Assembly (NCBI RefSeq): GCF_900461105.1
Contig: NZ_UFWZ01000001.1
Coordinates: forward strand, 1,488,001-1,552,000
Direction of reading: 5' to 3'
DNA from: Clostridium putrefaciens
Lineage (GTDB): Bacteria > Bacillota > Clostridia > Clostridiales > Clostridiaceae
Length of the DNA: 64,000 nt
The notes below the pieces were generated by a model. That model worked only from the letters and a program-made list of their open reading frames with translations. It was not told where the DNA came from and searched no databases. The position numbers and the translations under genes were made by a program. Positions 36,920-46,385 of the stretch are shown here, one piece after another (positions within the stretch are counted from its first letter, which is position 1; every line of letters begins with the position of its first letter).

Positions 36920-39900
36920 TTATATTTGCACTTGTTCTAGTCTATTATTTTCATATCCTCGCTGGATTGATTTTAGCTCCCACGAAAACTTAATATTGGA
37001 GCCCTTAACTATAAAATAAGTAGGATACATTTCTGCTGTCCATATATCACCTTCTCCATACTTACTAAGGAATACTTGGTATTCTCCTGTACTTGTTATT
37101 GTCTCTTTAAAAATTGGATCTATAGGCACTATACATTGTCCATCTATTATCTCATAGGCTTGTCTACTTATATCTCCAAAGTAAGGGGTAGCCGTTTCAT
37201 AGGCACATAAAGCTCTAGTACCGAAGCTCTCCGTTTCTACGGCTCTATTCTTTTGACCATGGCTATAAAAGCTACCACAATGTAATTCTCCATAACTACC
37301 TGCTTGCATACCATCTCCTATGAGGGTTTGTGCTATATGCCCAGGTCTTCCACCCCCCCAGTTAATCCAGAGTCTACCAGTACCACTATCAACTGTGTTT
37401 TCTCTTATGATTACACCTGCGTCATTGTTGTATGTGGTACGGAACTGATTAGACATCATCCATCTGGCCCTTATGTCTTGGAACTCATCCGCTAGGTTCT
37501 TAAACCATATTTCAGACTTGCTACCTATACGCATATTATACTTATCATCAATGCTCTCGTGCCATATCCCAAAGGCTCTTAGTAGTGTGCTACATTTATC
37601 GTCTGCCATCATCTTGCCTTGTACAGATATGGTGCCACCTGGCTTAACCCTACTGCTTACTCCCCACTCATTATAAATGTATCCTTCGTCATCAACTTTA
37701 AACGCTGTTCTACCACTTTTAGATACAACAGATAGAGCATTGTTTCTAACTACTAATCCATCTCTATCCGTTATGGATACAGATGTATTGTTAAAGTTTG
37801 TTGGTGCTGACCAGACGGCAGGCACATTACCTTCCACTAGAGTAACCCAGTTGATATAACTAATACTTGTGGCCTCTTGTGGCATATGATATAAGTTTAC
37901 ATTATTTTGATTTGCCGCCTCGGGCCATTTAAAAGTAGCCGTATATATACCATCTTTATTTTTATTAGCAGGCATTAAATCTACAAGCTTAACCATACCA
38001 CCAGAGTTATATATCCCAAAGCACGTTCTGGTAGTGCCTAGCGTACCCTTTAATGCTACGGTTACTGTTGTGCCTGGGACTATCTTCTTAGATATATCCC
38101 AGTTCCACATATTATAGCTGGCCATTGACATATTTCCACCACTATCATAAAGCAGATTTTGACCAGTACTGAATCCAAAGTTAAACCCATCTGCATTCTG
38201 CTTAAACAAACTACCAAAATCACCTTTGGATACTCTTTGCGACATTTCGTTAGCGGTCTGCGTTTTATAAGTATTAAATATACCGTTACTAACTTTATCT
38301 GTTATCGCTTTGTCTGTTTGAGTCTTGTATGTTACAAAGTCTTTACTCTCTACCTTCTGTGCTATTAAGCCAGCTAGTTGGGTAACTTTACTCTCAGTCG
38401 TATTTAAAGCCGTTTGGCTAGCCTTGCCGTTTAAATCGCCCTTGTATGCTGTAGAATTTCTAACAGTTGCGACTATACCATCTGGTGTTATTTTTTGCTC
38501 TGCTGTAGCTACTCTAGTAGATAATGCGGTTACTTTACCATCTAAGGCTATCGATGCGGCCTCAGTCTTACCAGCTCTGGTAGTTACTGAGTCTAGAGTT
38601 ATTTTTATTTCACCTATTTTGGTAGTGGCATTCGTCGATACGGCGTTTATAGCATCATCAACATCTTCTGGGGCTGGCGACCAATCAGTTGCTTTGTTCC
38701 CTTTTTCCAATTTGAAGTTTGCCATGTATGTCTCTTCGTCCGTAGACTTTCCTGGTGACAGTCCTGATATGTGTAATATCTCTATCTTATCGTTAGGGCC
38801 AGTTGTGAACGTATGGGTTATTCTACGAGCAGTCTTGTTTATTTCATACCTAGCATGTCCATATGATCTATCACTCCATTGATTACATGTTATAGTCCTA
38901 GTAGCGCCTTCAGTACGTATATCAAAACCCCATGTGTAATTGGTATTCGGTGCAACAGGTATTGAATTGATACGCATGGTGGTGGCTTTAGAATATACTA
39001 TCCACGGAGGATCATTATTTTGATTAAATGTGTGCATTACCCTGCTACGATCCGCAGGATATATACTATTATCGTTGTAATTATATCCACCGAGTTGTCT
39101 AACAAGGTTTCTTCCACCAACCTTTATGCTTTTGATTTTCTCTTCTACTTCGTCCTGACTTACTTTTAGTGATATAGACTTTTGCAATACATCTATACTA
39201 GCTGTATTTTTATTTAAGCTAGTATTTATGGTGCTTATATTGCCATCTGTGGTTTTTTTATATTGTGTAAATGTTTGATTATCCACCTTAAGCTTAATGG
39301 CATTATCCATGGCATTTATAGTAGTCTTTTGAGTACTCAATTCTTTATTGGCACCATCTATTAAATTCTTTTGGGTGGATAATTCTACATCTAAGGTTCT
39401 ATCTCCCACAGTTACTTTAGTACCTTTTATTGTTTCTGTACCCTTCTCATTCATGCTCCTCATTACACTATTAATATCTAGTTTAATACCAGGTAAACTA
39501 TTATCTTCTAGTTTATTATAACCATCTGTAAAGCCTGGTTTAGTGAGTCCATCTTGATTTAATAATATTGTCTTTCCATCTGCTCCTCTTAAAACTATAG
39601 TGGAGTTATTACTATCATCTACACCTAGCATTACCCTTTCAAACTGTTGTCCGTTAACTGTATCAAATATTTGTAGCTTATTACCTACCAGTTTTAGCCT
39701 ACCGTTAGGTCCAATTAATTGTATTTTAGATGTATCTATAGATCCTGCGTTAAGCTTGTTTAAATCCAAAGAATTTATTTGAGCAGATCCTATCGCACTT
39801 TCTGCAATAATACTACTTCCAGCAACTATCTTACCTGCACTTATAAGCTCTGCAAATATTTCTTTAGATAAAACAGTGTCTATAGATCCTACTTTAGTTT

Positions 39901-41188
39901 CTAAAAGAGTTATTTTACCATTGGTAGCATTAAGATTTTCTATTGTTGCTGTTTTTATAAAGGCTTGGTTTATACTTGCCACTTCTGCTTCAAGTTGGGT
40001 TATATTTGCTTTAGTACCTATTAAGGTACCTACTCTAACTTCTACTGCATTAAGAGAGTCTATATCAGCTTTTTTTGCATGTAAATTATCTACTCTTATA
40101 TTTATAGCTGTAAGATTAGTTATTTTACCTACACTTACTTCAAAGTCGCTTATCTGTTCTGTTTTAATGCTATTTATACTACTGCCATCTACTGTACCAT
40201 TATCAATTGTAATGTTATTTACTGTATCTGTAGTATCTTGTTGCTCTTTTTGGGTATCCTCAAATCTCAACAAAGTATTGGCTATCTCACAAGTATTTTT
40301 GCTTGGATCATCAGGGTATTCTACAATTTTAACTATCCTTTGCTTCTCTCTTATACCTTTTTCTTTAGATATAAGAGTAATTATATCCCCTAATCCATAA
40401 GCTAAGATACTGTATTTATTCGAGATATTAGCAATGTCTATAATATCAGCATTGTAGGCTTTATATGGCTTGGATAACTCTTCTAGCTTAGCAGTAGCAT
40501 CTTCTTTAAGACTTTCTAGCACTGTATATCTTTCATCTTTCCATATAAGAGTTTTCTTTTTATTAGAGTACTGATAATTTTCTACAGTGGCTTTTAAATC
40601 ATCTTTACCTATGGCTATAATTCTTGTATAAAAATCATAGCTATTAGATTGTATATCAAGGTTCTTAAGATTTAAGGAGTCCATAAAATAAACTCCCTTA
40701 TCACTTCCTAGCTTTTCAGCTATATTTATCTTTTTATTTATAGTGTCAAATTCTATTTCTGCTAGGTATGTTTTTTTAGCCTGTTGAATTATATCCCAAG
40801 TGCTACAGTTTGTTTTTCTTACTGTCCTTCTTTTAGCAATATTACAAGTGCCAATGGTCCACCCTGTGCCTGCAAGTGCTAGAGTTAAACATTCAGTTAT
40901 AGTCTTTTCTGTCGTGTCAAAATGCTCCCATGGCTGGCCTTCTAAGGCTTCTATATTAAGAGTAGCTTTAATTGACGTCCATTCCTTGCTATCTGTAATT
41001 TCTTTTACTACAAATTCATCCCACTTAGTACGAATATATCCTTCTTCTTTAATATTTTTACTTAATTTTCTTGGAAATAAAAAAGAAAGTGTCTTATCTC
41101 CTGTAGATAAGATACTTTCTATATTTAAATCTTTATATGCTTTTAATCCTTGTATTTTAGTCTTATTTAGATCATATAAGTGGATCAT
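36920..41188 (-). CDS. Phage minor structural protein (tail-associated lysin/fibre, Tal-like)
   Basis: A 1422-aa virion protein at the tip of a siphovirus-type tail. The N-terminal about 330 residues are the prophage tail endopeptidase-type domain (start MIHLYDLNKTKIQGLKAYKD). A long region of repeated short coiled-coil units follows (about 360-700 and 870-1000), typical of fibres (LNAVEVRVGTLIGTKANITQ). A carbohydrate-module-like part sits around residues 690-830. The C-terminal part has WINWGGGRPGHIAQTL. The 37,000-39,200 part, which encodes the C-terminal half, looks visibly less AT-rich than its neighbours, a sign of mosaic exchange. The ATG follows AAGGAGG. Confidence 0.88.
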   Translation of the reverse strand: MIHLYDLNKTKIQGLKAYKDLNIESILSTGDKTLSFLFPRKLSKNIKEEGYIRTKWDEFVVKEITDSKEWTSIKATLNIEALEGQPWEHFDTTEKTITECLTLALAGTGWTIGTCNIAKRRTVRKTNCSTWDIIQQAKKTYLAEIEFDTINKKINIAEKLGSDKGVYFMDSLNLKNLDIQSNSYDFYTRIIAIGKDDLKATVENYQYSNKKKTLIWKDERYTVLESLKEDATAKLEELSKPYKAYNADIIDIANISNKYSILAYGLGDIITLISKEKGIREKQRIVKIVEYPDDPSKNTCEIANTLLRFEDTQKEQQDTTDTVNNITIDNGTVDGSSINSIKTEQISDFEVSVGKITNLTAINIRVDNLHAKKADIDSLNAVEVRVGTLIGTKANITQLEAEVASINQAFIKTATIENLNATNGKITLLETKVGSIDTVLSKEIFAELISAGKIVAGSSIIAESAIGSAQINSLDLNKLNAGSIDTSKIQLIGPNGRLKLVGNKLQIFDTVNGQQFERVMLGVDDSNNSTIVLRGADGKTILLNQDGLTKPGFTDGYNKLEDNSLPGIKLDINSVMRSMNEKGTETIKGTKVTVGDRTLDVELSTQKNLIDGANKELSTQKTTINAMDNAIKLKVDNQTFTQYKKTTDGNISTINTSLNKNTASIDVLQKSISLKVSQDEVEEKIKSIKVGGRNLVRQLGGYNYNDNSIYPADRSRVMHTFNQNNDPPWIVYSKATTMRINSIPVAPNTNYTWGFDIRTEGATRTITCNQWSDRSYGHARYEINKTARRITHTFTTGPNDKIEILHISGLSPGKSTDEETYMANFKLEKGNKATDWSPAPEDVDDAINAVSTNATTKIGEIKITLDSVTTRAGKTEAASIALDGKVTALSTRVATAEQKITPDGIVATVRNSTAYKGDLNGKASQTALNTTESKVTQLAGLIAQKVESKDFVTYKTQTDKAITDKVSNGIFNTYKTQTANEMSQRVSKGDFGSLFKQNADGFNFGFSTGQNLLYDSGGNMSMASYNMWNWDISKKIVPGTTVTVALKGTLGTTRTCFGIYNSGGMVKLVDLMPANKNKDGIYTATFKWPEAANQNNVNLYHMPQEATSISYINWVTLVEGNVPAVWSAPTNFNNTSVSITDRDGLVVRNNALSVVSKSGRTAFKVDDEGYIYNEWGVSSRVKPGGTISVQGKMMADDKCSTLLRAFGIWHESIDDKYNMRIGSKSEIWFKNLADEFQDIRARWMMSNQFRTTYNNDAGVIIRENTVDSGTGRLWINWGGGRPGHIAQTLIGDGMQAGSYGELHCGSFYSHGQKNRAVETESFGTRALCAYETATPYFGDISRQAYEIIDGQCIVPIDPIFKETITSTGEYQVFLSKYGEGDIWTAEMYPTYFIVKGSNIKFSWELKSIQRGYENNRLEQVQI

Positions 41189-41203
41189 ATGTCTAGAACC
41201 TCC

Positions 41204-41383
41204 TTATTTAAGGTCTACTGCTAGACCACCTTGTGAAAGTTTTGTAATATTTATTTCACTATTTGCTACTGCTATCTTTTTAATTACTTCTCCATCAGAA
41301 ATTACTTCTATAAAATAGTTCCCAATCTCTATAGTTGGTTTAACCTCTTCTTTAGGTTCTACATCTATTATCTCCTTATTCAC
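41204..41383 (-). CDS. Small phage protein between Dit region and tail fibre
   Basis: A 59-aa protein starting at GTG 41383, with AGGAGG 7-8 nt upstream and an 8-nt overlap with the preceding gene. It begins VNKEIIDVEPKEEVKPTIEI and ends KLSQGGLAVDLK. No function is recognised. Tight overlap on both sides and the strong binding site show that it is a real gene of the tail operon. Confidence 0.65.
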   Translation of the reverse strand: MNKEIIDVEPKEEVKPTIEIGNYFIEVISDGEVIKKIAVANSEINITKLSQGGLAVDLK

Positions 41384-41618
41384 TTACTGCACCTCCTATT
41401 ATTTCATCTTCTGTTTTATAAACCTCATCGTTAAACTCAGACATATCTTTTCTTATCTCAGTTTTATTTTTATTATATAAGTCTTGATTTAGAATTGTTG
41501 TAGATTTATTTGCGTTACTTGTCCCATCTGTAGATATGCTTGCATTTAAATATACTACTTGCACCTTTCCTATTGTGCTATACCCAGTTAAGTTTATATT
41601 TTTATTAACTTTTAACAT
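41376..41618 (-). CDS. Small phage tail-operon protein
   Basis: An 80-aa protein of unknown function. The start at 41618 forms a TAATG overlap with the upstream distal-tail gene, with AAGGGAG 7 nt before it; a start three codons earlier would place the binding site against the start codon. The first half is strand-like (VNLNASISTDGTSN type), the second is charged and helical. It is co-translated with its neighbours. Confidence 0.65.
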   Translation of the reverse strand: MLKVNKNINLTGYSTIGKVQVVYLNASISTDGTSNANKSTTILNQDLYNKNKTEIRKDMSEFNDEVYKTEDEIIGGAVSE

Positions 41619-42316
41619 TAAATCCATCTCCCTTTATATTTAATATTTATATCCATTGTATTTTTACTACCTGTTATTGTATTTAATCCTGGCTTAAGGC
41701 TTGGAAATTCCCATAAATCCGTATCATTAAATTTATTAATCCCCTCCTGGAACACTGTACAATCTTCACCATTAATAATTATCTTCTTTCCTTGCTTTAA
41801 GTTTCTAATTGTTATAGCTTCTTCGGATAATCCGGTAATAACTAAGTCTATATCATCTACACTTGGCGATATTTCTAATATACATGGAGTTTCTAAATTG
41901 CCAGGTATATTTATTATTTTGGTTGAGATCCTGTTCATTGCTTCGGTGACCTGTTCTTTTTCAGCTATAACTAGCATGTCTACATTAAGTGTTTCATTGC
42001 CCTTCATTATATAATTAAATGTAGGAGTTCCACTCACAAACCCTCTGTAATAATACTCTATATCATCAAACTTTATTGTAGATATAGCTAATTGCTTAAT
42101 TAGGTTACTCTTCATTATTTCTAACTCATTAGCATTACTACATATTATATCTAAGACAAGTGTAAGGGTCTTATACTTAGCCTTATATTTATCATCAACA
42201 AAAGGAGCAATTGAGTTAGTATTCCAATCATTTATAATATCAATTTCAGCACTTTTAATATTTCTGTCTAATAATTTAGCTTTAAAATTAGATATATTAA
42301 TATTGTTAATAAGCAC
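41618..42316 (-). CDS. Phage distal tail protein (Siphovirus Dit-like)
   Basis: A 232-aa protein, probably the hub that joins the tail tube to the tip. Its place between the tape measure and the tail-tip lysin, and its profile (N-terminal NINISNFKAKLLDRNIKS; C-terminal LKPGLNTITGSKNTMDINIKYKGRWI with a Dit-type ending), agree with siphovirus tail component families. The start is GTG at 42316, which overlaps the tape-measure stop (ATAGTG), after AGGGTG. Identification rests on order and general pattern. Confidence 0.75.
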   Translation of the reverse strand: MLINNINISNFKAKLLDRNIKSAEIDIINDWNTNSIAPFVDDKYKAKYKTLTLVLDIICSNANELEIMKSNLIKQLAISTIKFDDIEYYYRGFVSGTPTFNYIMKGNETLNVDMLVIAEKEQVTEAMNRISTKIINIPGNLETPCILEISPSVDDIDLVITGLSEEAITIRNLKQGKKIIINGEDCTVFQEGINKFNDTDLWEFPSLKPGLNTITGSKNTMDINIKYKGRWI

Positions 42317-44157
42317 TATCTCACCCTCTTCCCAGCCATAGCAAATTTACCATCAGTTTTCTTATATGTGTATTCAGATATTTCTTCACTATCCATATAA
42401 TTCTTAACCATAAATATATCTCCGTCTTTTATATCCTCACTTGTAGCAATATCTGTGATTATACCTTGTGTACCCCTAGCAACTACTCCTGAGCTAGTTC
42501 TTGAAGTTTCATAATTAACAGTGGAAGTCATTTTAGCAGTTAAATCAGATAAGTTTTTTTGCATATCGTTTTGTATATCTTTAGTTTCATCTTCAAAACC
42601 GAGACCTACTCCTTTTGCCATCATAGCACCTACTTGATCTCTAAAAACCCTAGAAGGTGAATGTATTCCTAATGCACTTTTAGCTCCATCTATTATTCCA
42701 GTAAAGAATCCATTCACTCTATCAGCAATCCAAGATCCCATACTAGTAATTCCATGCCATACGCCTTTAACAATATTAGTTCCTATAGCTTCAAATTGTG
42801 CAGGAAGATTTTGAACTACTCCAATAATATTAGTTACCATATTATCACCAGCTTGGCTTGCCGCTGCACATAAATTACTCCCGAATTGTATAACATTAGT
42901 TATTGTATTAGCTAACCAAGTCGAAATAGAGCTTGGTAACGTGGAGAACCACTGTATAACTGCATTTATAGCATTTGTGGCTGAGTTCACCATATTGTTA
43001 TACATCTGGCTTCCCCAAGAGATAATATTAGTTATTGTATTATCTAACCAAATAAATATCATACCCGGTAGTGCACTAAAAAACATCCCTACATTTTGCA
43101 TCCATATAGGTACATTGGTTTCAAGATAATTCCATGTATCAATACCCCATTTAATTATAGATACTAATACAAAACTTAAAGCAAACCCAATCATATGCGG
43201 CAGCTCATTAAACCAACAAAATATTTGTTGTATCCACATTGGAATAGTTTCTGTAAAGAAGTTTGATATGTTATTCCATCCATCCAAAAATGATTGTTTG
43301 ATTTGTATCCATAAATCAACAAACCAATATGGTATTCCTATAAAAAAATCTAATACCGTTTGAAAGGCATTAGGAATATACTCAGTAAAGAAGTTGACTA
43401 ACCACTCCCATACTCCTTTACCTGCATATAAAATAGCGTCCCAGGCTCCTATAACAAAATTTCTAAAGTCTTCACTGGTATTCCATAGGTACACTATAGC
43501 AACAACTACTCCTGCTATAATTGCTATTATTAATCCAGTAGGATTGGCAAATAACTGAACGTTTAATAGTTTTTGAACAACCGACCATGCCTCTGTAGCA
43601 GTTTTAACTCCTTCAAATGCTTTAATTAATCCCATTATCATATTGGCTACATTTAGAGTTATTAAAGCAGTACCTATGCCATATATACCAGCCATAATTA
43701 TACTACTATGGTTCATAATCCATGCAAAGCCTTCTATAATTTTAGGAAGCCACTTTTCAATAAGTTTAGCCATATTTTCTACTAAATTTCCAAAGCCCTC
43801 TGCAATTTTATCCATAATATTTCCTAAGTCCCCATCATTTAAACTATTAATTAAACAATCAACACTTTCTATTGCTACATCAATTGCTTTTTCCATTGGT
43901 CCTTGGAATTTTTCATATGCAGTTAATCCTAGCGTTTCTAATCCACTGCCCAATTGCTCAACTGAACCCGCTAATTTATCCTGTATGATTTTAGCCATAT
44001 TTTCAGCTAGGCCACCAACTACTTTGATAACCCCAGATATTCCAGTAGCTTTTACAAGTTTTAAACCCGCAATTACTATACTATTTAACTTGTCTATACC
44101 TTTATTCATACCAGTATCATCTATTTTGGTATCAATTATTATTTTACCATCTTCCAT
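42316..44157 (-). CDS. Phage tail tape-measure protein
   Basis: A 613-aa tape-measure protein that sets tail length. The N-terminus MEDGKIIIDTKIDDTGMNKG and the C-terminal block SALGIHSPSRVFRDQVGAMMAKG are characteristic of clostridial tape measures. In between are several hydrophobic, Trp-rich repeats (WFSTLPSSISTWLANTITNV and IWMQNVGMFFSALPGMIFIW type). It is short for the family, so either the phage had a short tail or the coiled-coil middle has been lost. The gene upstream (tail assembly chaperone, major tail protein) is missing; a Com-like ORF is next instead. Confidence 0.85.
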   Translation of the reverse strand: MEDGKIIIDTKIDDTGMNKGIDKLNSIVIAGLKLVKATGISGVIKVVGGLAENMAKIIQDKLAGSVEQLGSGLETLGLTAYEKFQGPMEKAIDVAIESVDCLINSLNDGDLGNIMDKIAEGFGNLVENMAKLIEKWLPKIIEGFAWIMNHSSIIMAGIYGIGTALITLNVANMIMGLIKAFEGVKTATEAWSVVQKLLNVQLFANPTGLIIAIIAGVVVAIVYLWNTSEDFRNFVIGAWDAILYAGKGVWEWLVNFFTEYIPNAFQTVLDFFIGIPYWFVDLWIQIKQSFLDGWNNISNFFTETIPMWIQQIFCWFNELPHMIGFALSFVLVSIIKWGIDTWNYLETNVPIWMQNVGMFFSALPGMIFIWLDNTITNIISWGSQMYNNMVNSATNAINAVIQWFSTLPSSISTWLANTITNVIQFGSNLCAAASQAGDNMVTNIIGVVQNLPAQFEAIGTNIVKGVWHGITSMGSWIADRVNGFFTGIIDGAKSALGIHSPSRVFRDQVGAMMAKGVGLGFEDETKDIQNDMQKNLSDLTAKMTSTVNYETSRTSSGVVARGTQGIITDIATSEDIKDGDIFMVKNYMDSEEISEYTYKKTDGKFAMAGKRVR

Positions 44158-44208
44158 TTTCTCACCTACCTTTTCTATAAAATAAAAAAGACATGCACGC
44201 TCACTACT

Positions 44209-44355
44209 TTATGTGTGGCTTGGCTCTGTTCTTTGTTTAATCTCTAATTTAATTATTTTCTTACACCTGTTACACTTTATTTCTCCCTTAATATAATCAG
44301 CTTTTAGTAATAGATGATTGCATTTAGGGCATCTTATTTCTTCAATATTAATCAC
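44209..44355 (-). CDS. Com-like zinc-finger protein (Mu-type Com family)
   Basis: A 48-aa protein beginning at a GTG (44355) in GTAGGTGATT. Two CXXC pairs (IRCPKCNH and IKCNRCKK) with the EEIRCPKCNHLLLKADY pattern match the Com family, whose Mu member activates translation of the modification gene mom. No mom-like gene is present nearby. It lies directly upstream of the tape-measure gene in the direction of transcription. Confidence 0.6.
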   Translation of the reverse strand: MINIEEIRCPKCNHLLLKADYIKGEIKCNRCKKIIKLEIKQRTEPSHT

Positions 44356-44367
44356 CTACTTTTGGAC

Positions 44368-44401
44368 ATAAAAGCACCTACTACTTAGTAAGTGCTTTTA
44401 T
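44368..44401. terminator. Hairpin between the glycine-zipper gene and the Com-like gene
   Basis: ATAAAAGCAC (44368-44377) pairs with GTGCTTTTAT (44392-44401) with an inner TACT/AGTA stem. Symmetric, so it could act on both strands. Confidence 0.65.
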
Positions 44402-44450
44402 TTTATAAATATATTATTTAATTATTTACTTCATTTATTTGTGAGGCTAG

Positions 44451-45086
44451 TTAAGTTTGAGAAGTTGCTATTTGAAGCATTGATAATATTCTTTGACCAA
44501 CTTCACAGTAATTTTTATAAATATACGAATTAGTTCTAGTAGACGTTGTTATTAAGTTTATATAAGCGTTAGGGTTATTCATATCTTTTACTACAATTTT
44601 TATCTTTAATACGTTTATGCTAGTTACGCTTTTCCTTTTACTCGTAGAAGCACCAACGATAGCACCTGCACCGCCAAACAACGTACCTCCGACAACAGCG
44701 TTACCTAAACCACCTTTAGTTACAAGAGTTTTCCCATCTTCAATTAGTCCAAAATCTAAAATATCTGAATAATTAACTATTCTAGGGTTAAATTTTGGAG
44801 ATATTAAAGCTTGTTTTGTATTATCATTAAATTTTATATACCCATTAACTTCATTAGTTGCAATAAAATTTTCAACCTCTTCAGAATGACCACCTTCTAT
44901 TGAAGATTTTTTAAACCCTTTTGACATTATAATGAATAATACACCTATTGGTAAAATAATTATTCCAAGAGGTGGAAAAACTATGGTGAAAAATGTGCCT
45001 AAGATTACAAAAATTATTCCTGTAACTAAATATAGTTTGGCATAAACTTTATATTGTTTTTTAGAATAGGTTGTTCCAACTTTCAT
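44451..45086 (-). CDS. Membrane protein with glycine-zipper, unknown function
   Basis: Not assigned. The 211-aa protein has two adjoining N-terminal membrane helices (about residues 18-56), a cytoplasmic-type domain with YIKFNDNTKQALISPKF and IVNYSDILDFGLIEDG, and then a Gly/Ala-rich zipper (GGLGNAVVGGTLFGGAGAIV) followed by a charged segment SKRKS. Similar architecture occurs in phage and host SHOCT-type proteins. The start MKVGTT at 45086 is chosen because AAGGGG lies 8 nt upstream. It lies at the prophage deletion junction and could be an immunity or accessory gene; this is only inference. Confidence 0.55.
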   Translation of the reverse strand: MKVGTTYSKKQYKVYAKLYLVTGIIFVILGTFFTIVFPPLGIIILPIGVLFIIMSKGFKKSSIEGGHSEEVENFIATNEVNGYIKFNDNTKQALISPKFNPRIVNYSDILDFGLIEDGKTLVTKGGLGNAVVGGTLFGGAGAIVGASTSKRKSVTSINVLKIKIVVKDMNNPNAYINLITTSTRTNSYIYKNYCEVGQRILSMLQIATSQT

Positions 45087-45272
45087 ACATATAACCCCTT
45101 CCCCCATTTAATATATGAGCTTTCACGGAAACTCTTTAGCTCCTATGATTACTCATTTTTAGTATTATAACTTTTTATCATTTCCCACACCTTTTTTACA
45201 TAAAACACTTGACAAATGTATATTTTTTTGTGCAAATCCTATTATAAATATATTTGTCAGGAGGTAACTTTT

Positions 45273-46385
45273 ATGCTTAAAAACTGGACTTCTCATGCTG
45301 AATATCAGCAATTTATTATTTCAAACCTCTCATCTTTATACAAATCTTTCCCAAGAAAGATTATAGAACTTGAACATTCTATATCTAAGTTGTATTGCTT
45401 AGATTTAGATATTCTTAGAGAGATATTAAAACCTTGTTATTCTAATACGGATAGGCCTGCCACCCTTCAACCTGAAATATTTCGCTCATTTTCTTTAATG
45501 CTTTTTCAAAAGGAGACAAGCATTACCAACTGGGTGAAAAAGCTTCATGCCAGTGAATTACTTATAACCTGTATAGGATGCACTAAAAATAATGTCCCAT
45601 CAATTGGTGCTCATTATGATTTTATCTCTAGATTATGGCTTTCAAATCTGTCTACCGACAGAATCAAACTGAAAAATACATATTCATATAAGAGAAAACT
45701 CTCTAAAATAAAATCACCCGGGAAAAATAAAAAACTTCCTAATAAAAAAACAGGTGTTGTTAAGAGAATTTCAGATTTTCTTGAATCTGGTCGCTCATTT
45801 TCCCTAAGAGCCGAAAAACTACTTCAAAAAATATTCGCATTAGTTGCTGTGCAGCCATCTTTTAACCTTAACTTAATAGAAAAATCTAACCTTACCGTTG
45901 CAGGTGATGGTACTTGTGTTCACTGTAAGTCTTCTTACTACGGCTCTAAAGTTTGTGACTGCCGTCAAAATGAAATTTACGATTGCAAATGCCCTCGTAG
46001 ACTTTCTGACATAAATGCTACTTGGGGATGGGACAGTCATGAAAACCGTTGGTTTTATGGGTACACTCTCTATGCTTTATCTTCCTACAATAAAAAACAT
46101 AAGATAGATCTACCTATTTATCTACGATTTGTAGAAGCAAGCAGGCACGACAGTATCACTGGAATAGTCGCATTAGCTGAATTTAGAGAACTGTTGCCGC
46201 AGTTCAATATATCAAATTATGTTCTTGACTCAGCTAATGATAACTATCCTACATATGAATTATGTTCCAAATGGAACATTAATCCCTTTATTGATTTGAA
46301 CTCCAAAAATAAAGGAAATTCAAAATACCCAACTACTTTAGATATTAATGAAAAAGGAGTTCCTATCCAGGGCAATTGCATTTAA
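45273..46385 (+). pseudogene. Transposase truncated at its C-terminus
   Basis: The first about 365 residues of a DDE transposase (start MLKNWTSHAEYQQF after AGGAGG), with VAGDGTCVHC carrying a probable catalytic Asp, a cysteine-rich CDCRQNEIYDCKCPR, and VLDSANDNYP with the next acidic site. After GVPI the reading enters the ISAs1 terminal repeat (QGNCI) and stops. The remainder is not found on the far side of the ISAs1, so the end has been deleted. The family is probably IS1182/ISNCY-like, not certain. Confidence 0.75.

Noticed and set aside
37304-40400. Several rightward open frames of 60-185 codons inside the tail-fibre region
   Set aside because: All are antisense to the 1422-aa gene, lack binding sites, and follow from its less AT-rich composition.
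43643-44185. A 180-codon rightward frame opposite the tape-measure gene
   Set aside because: A shadow of the hydrophobic repeats on the other strand; no binding site and no family likeness.
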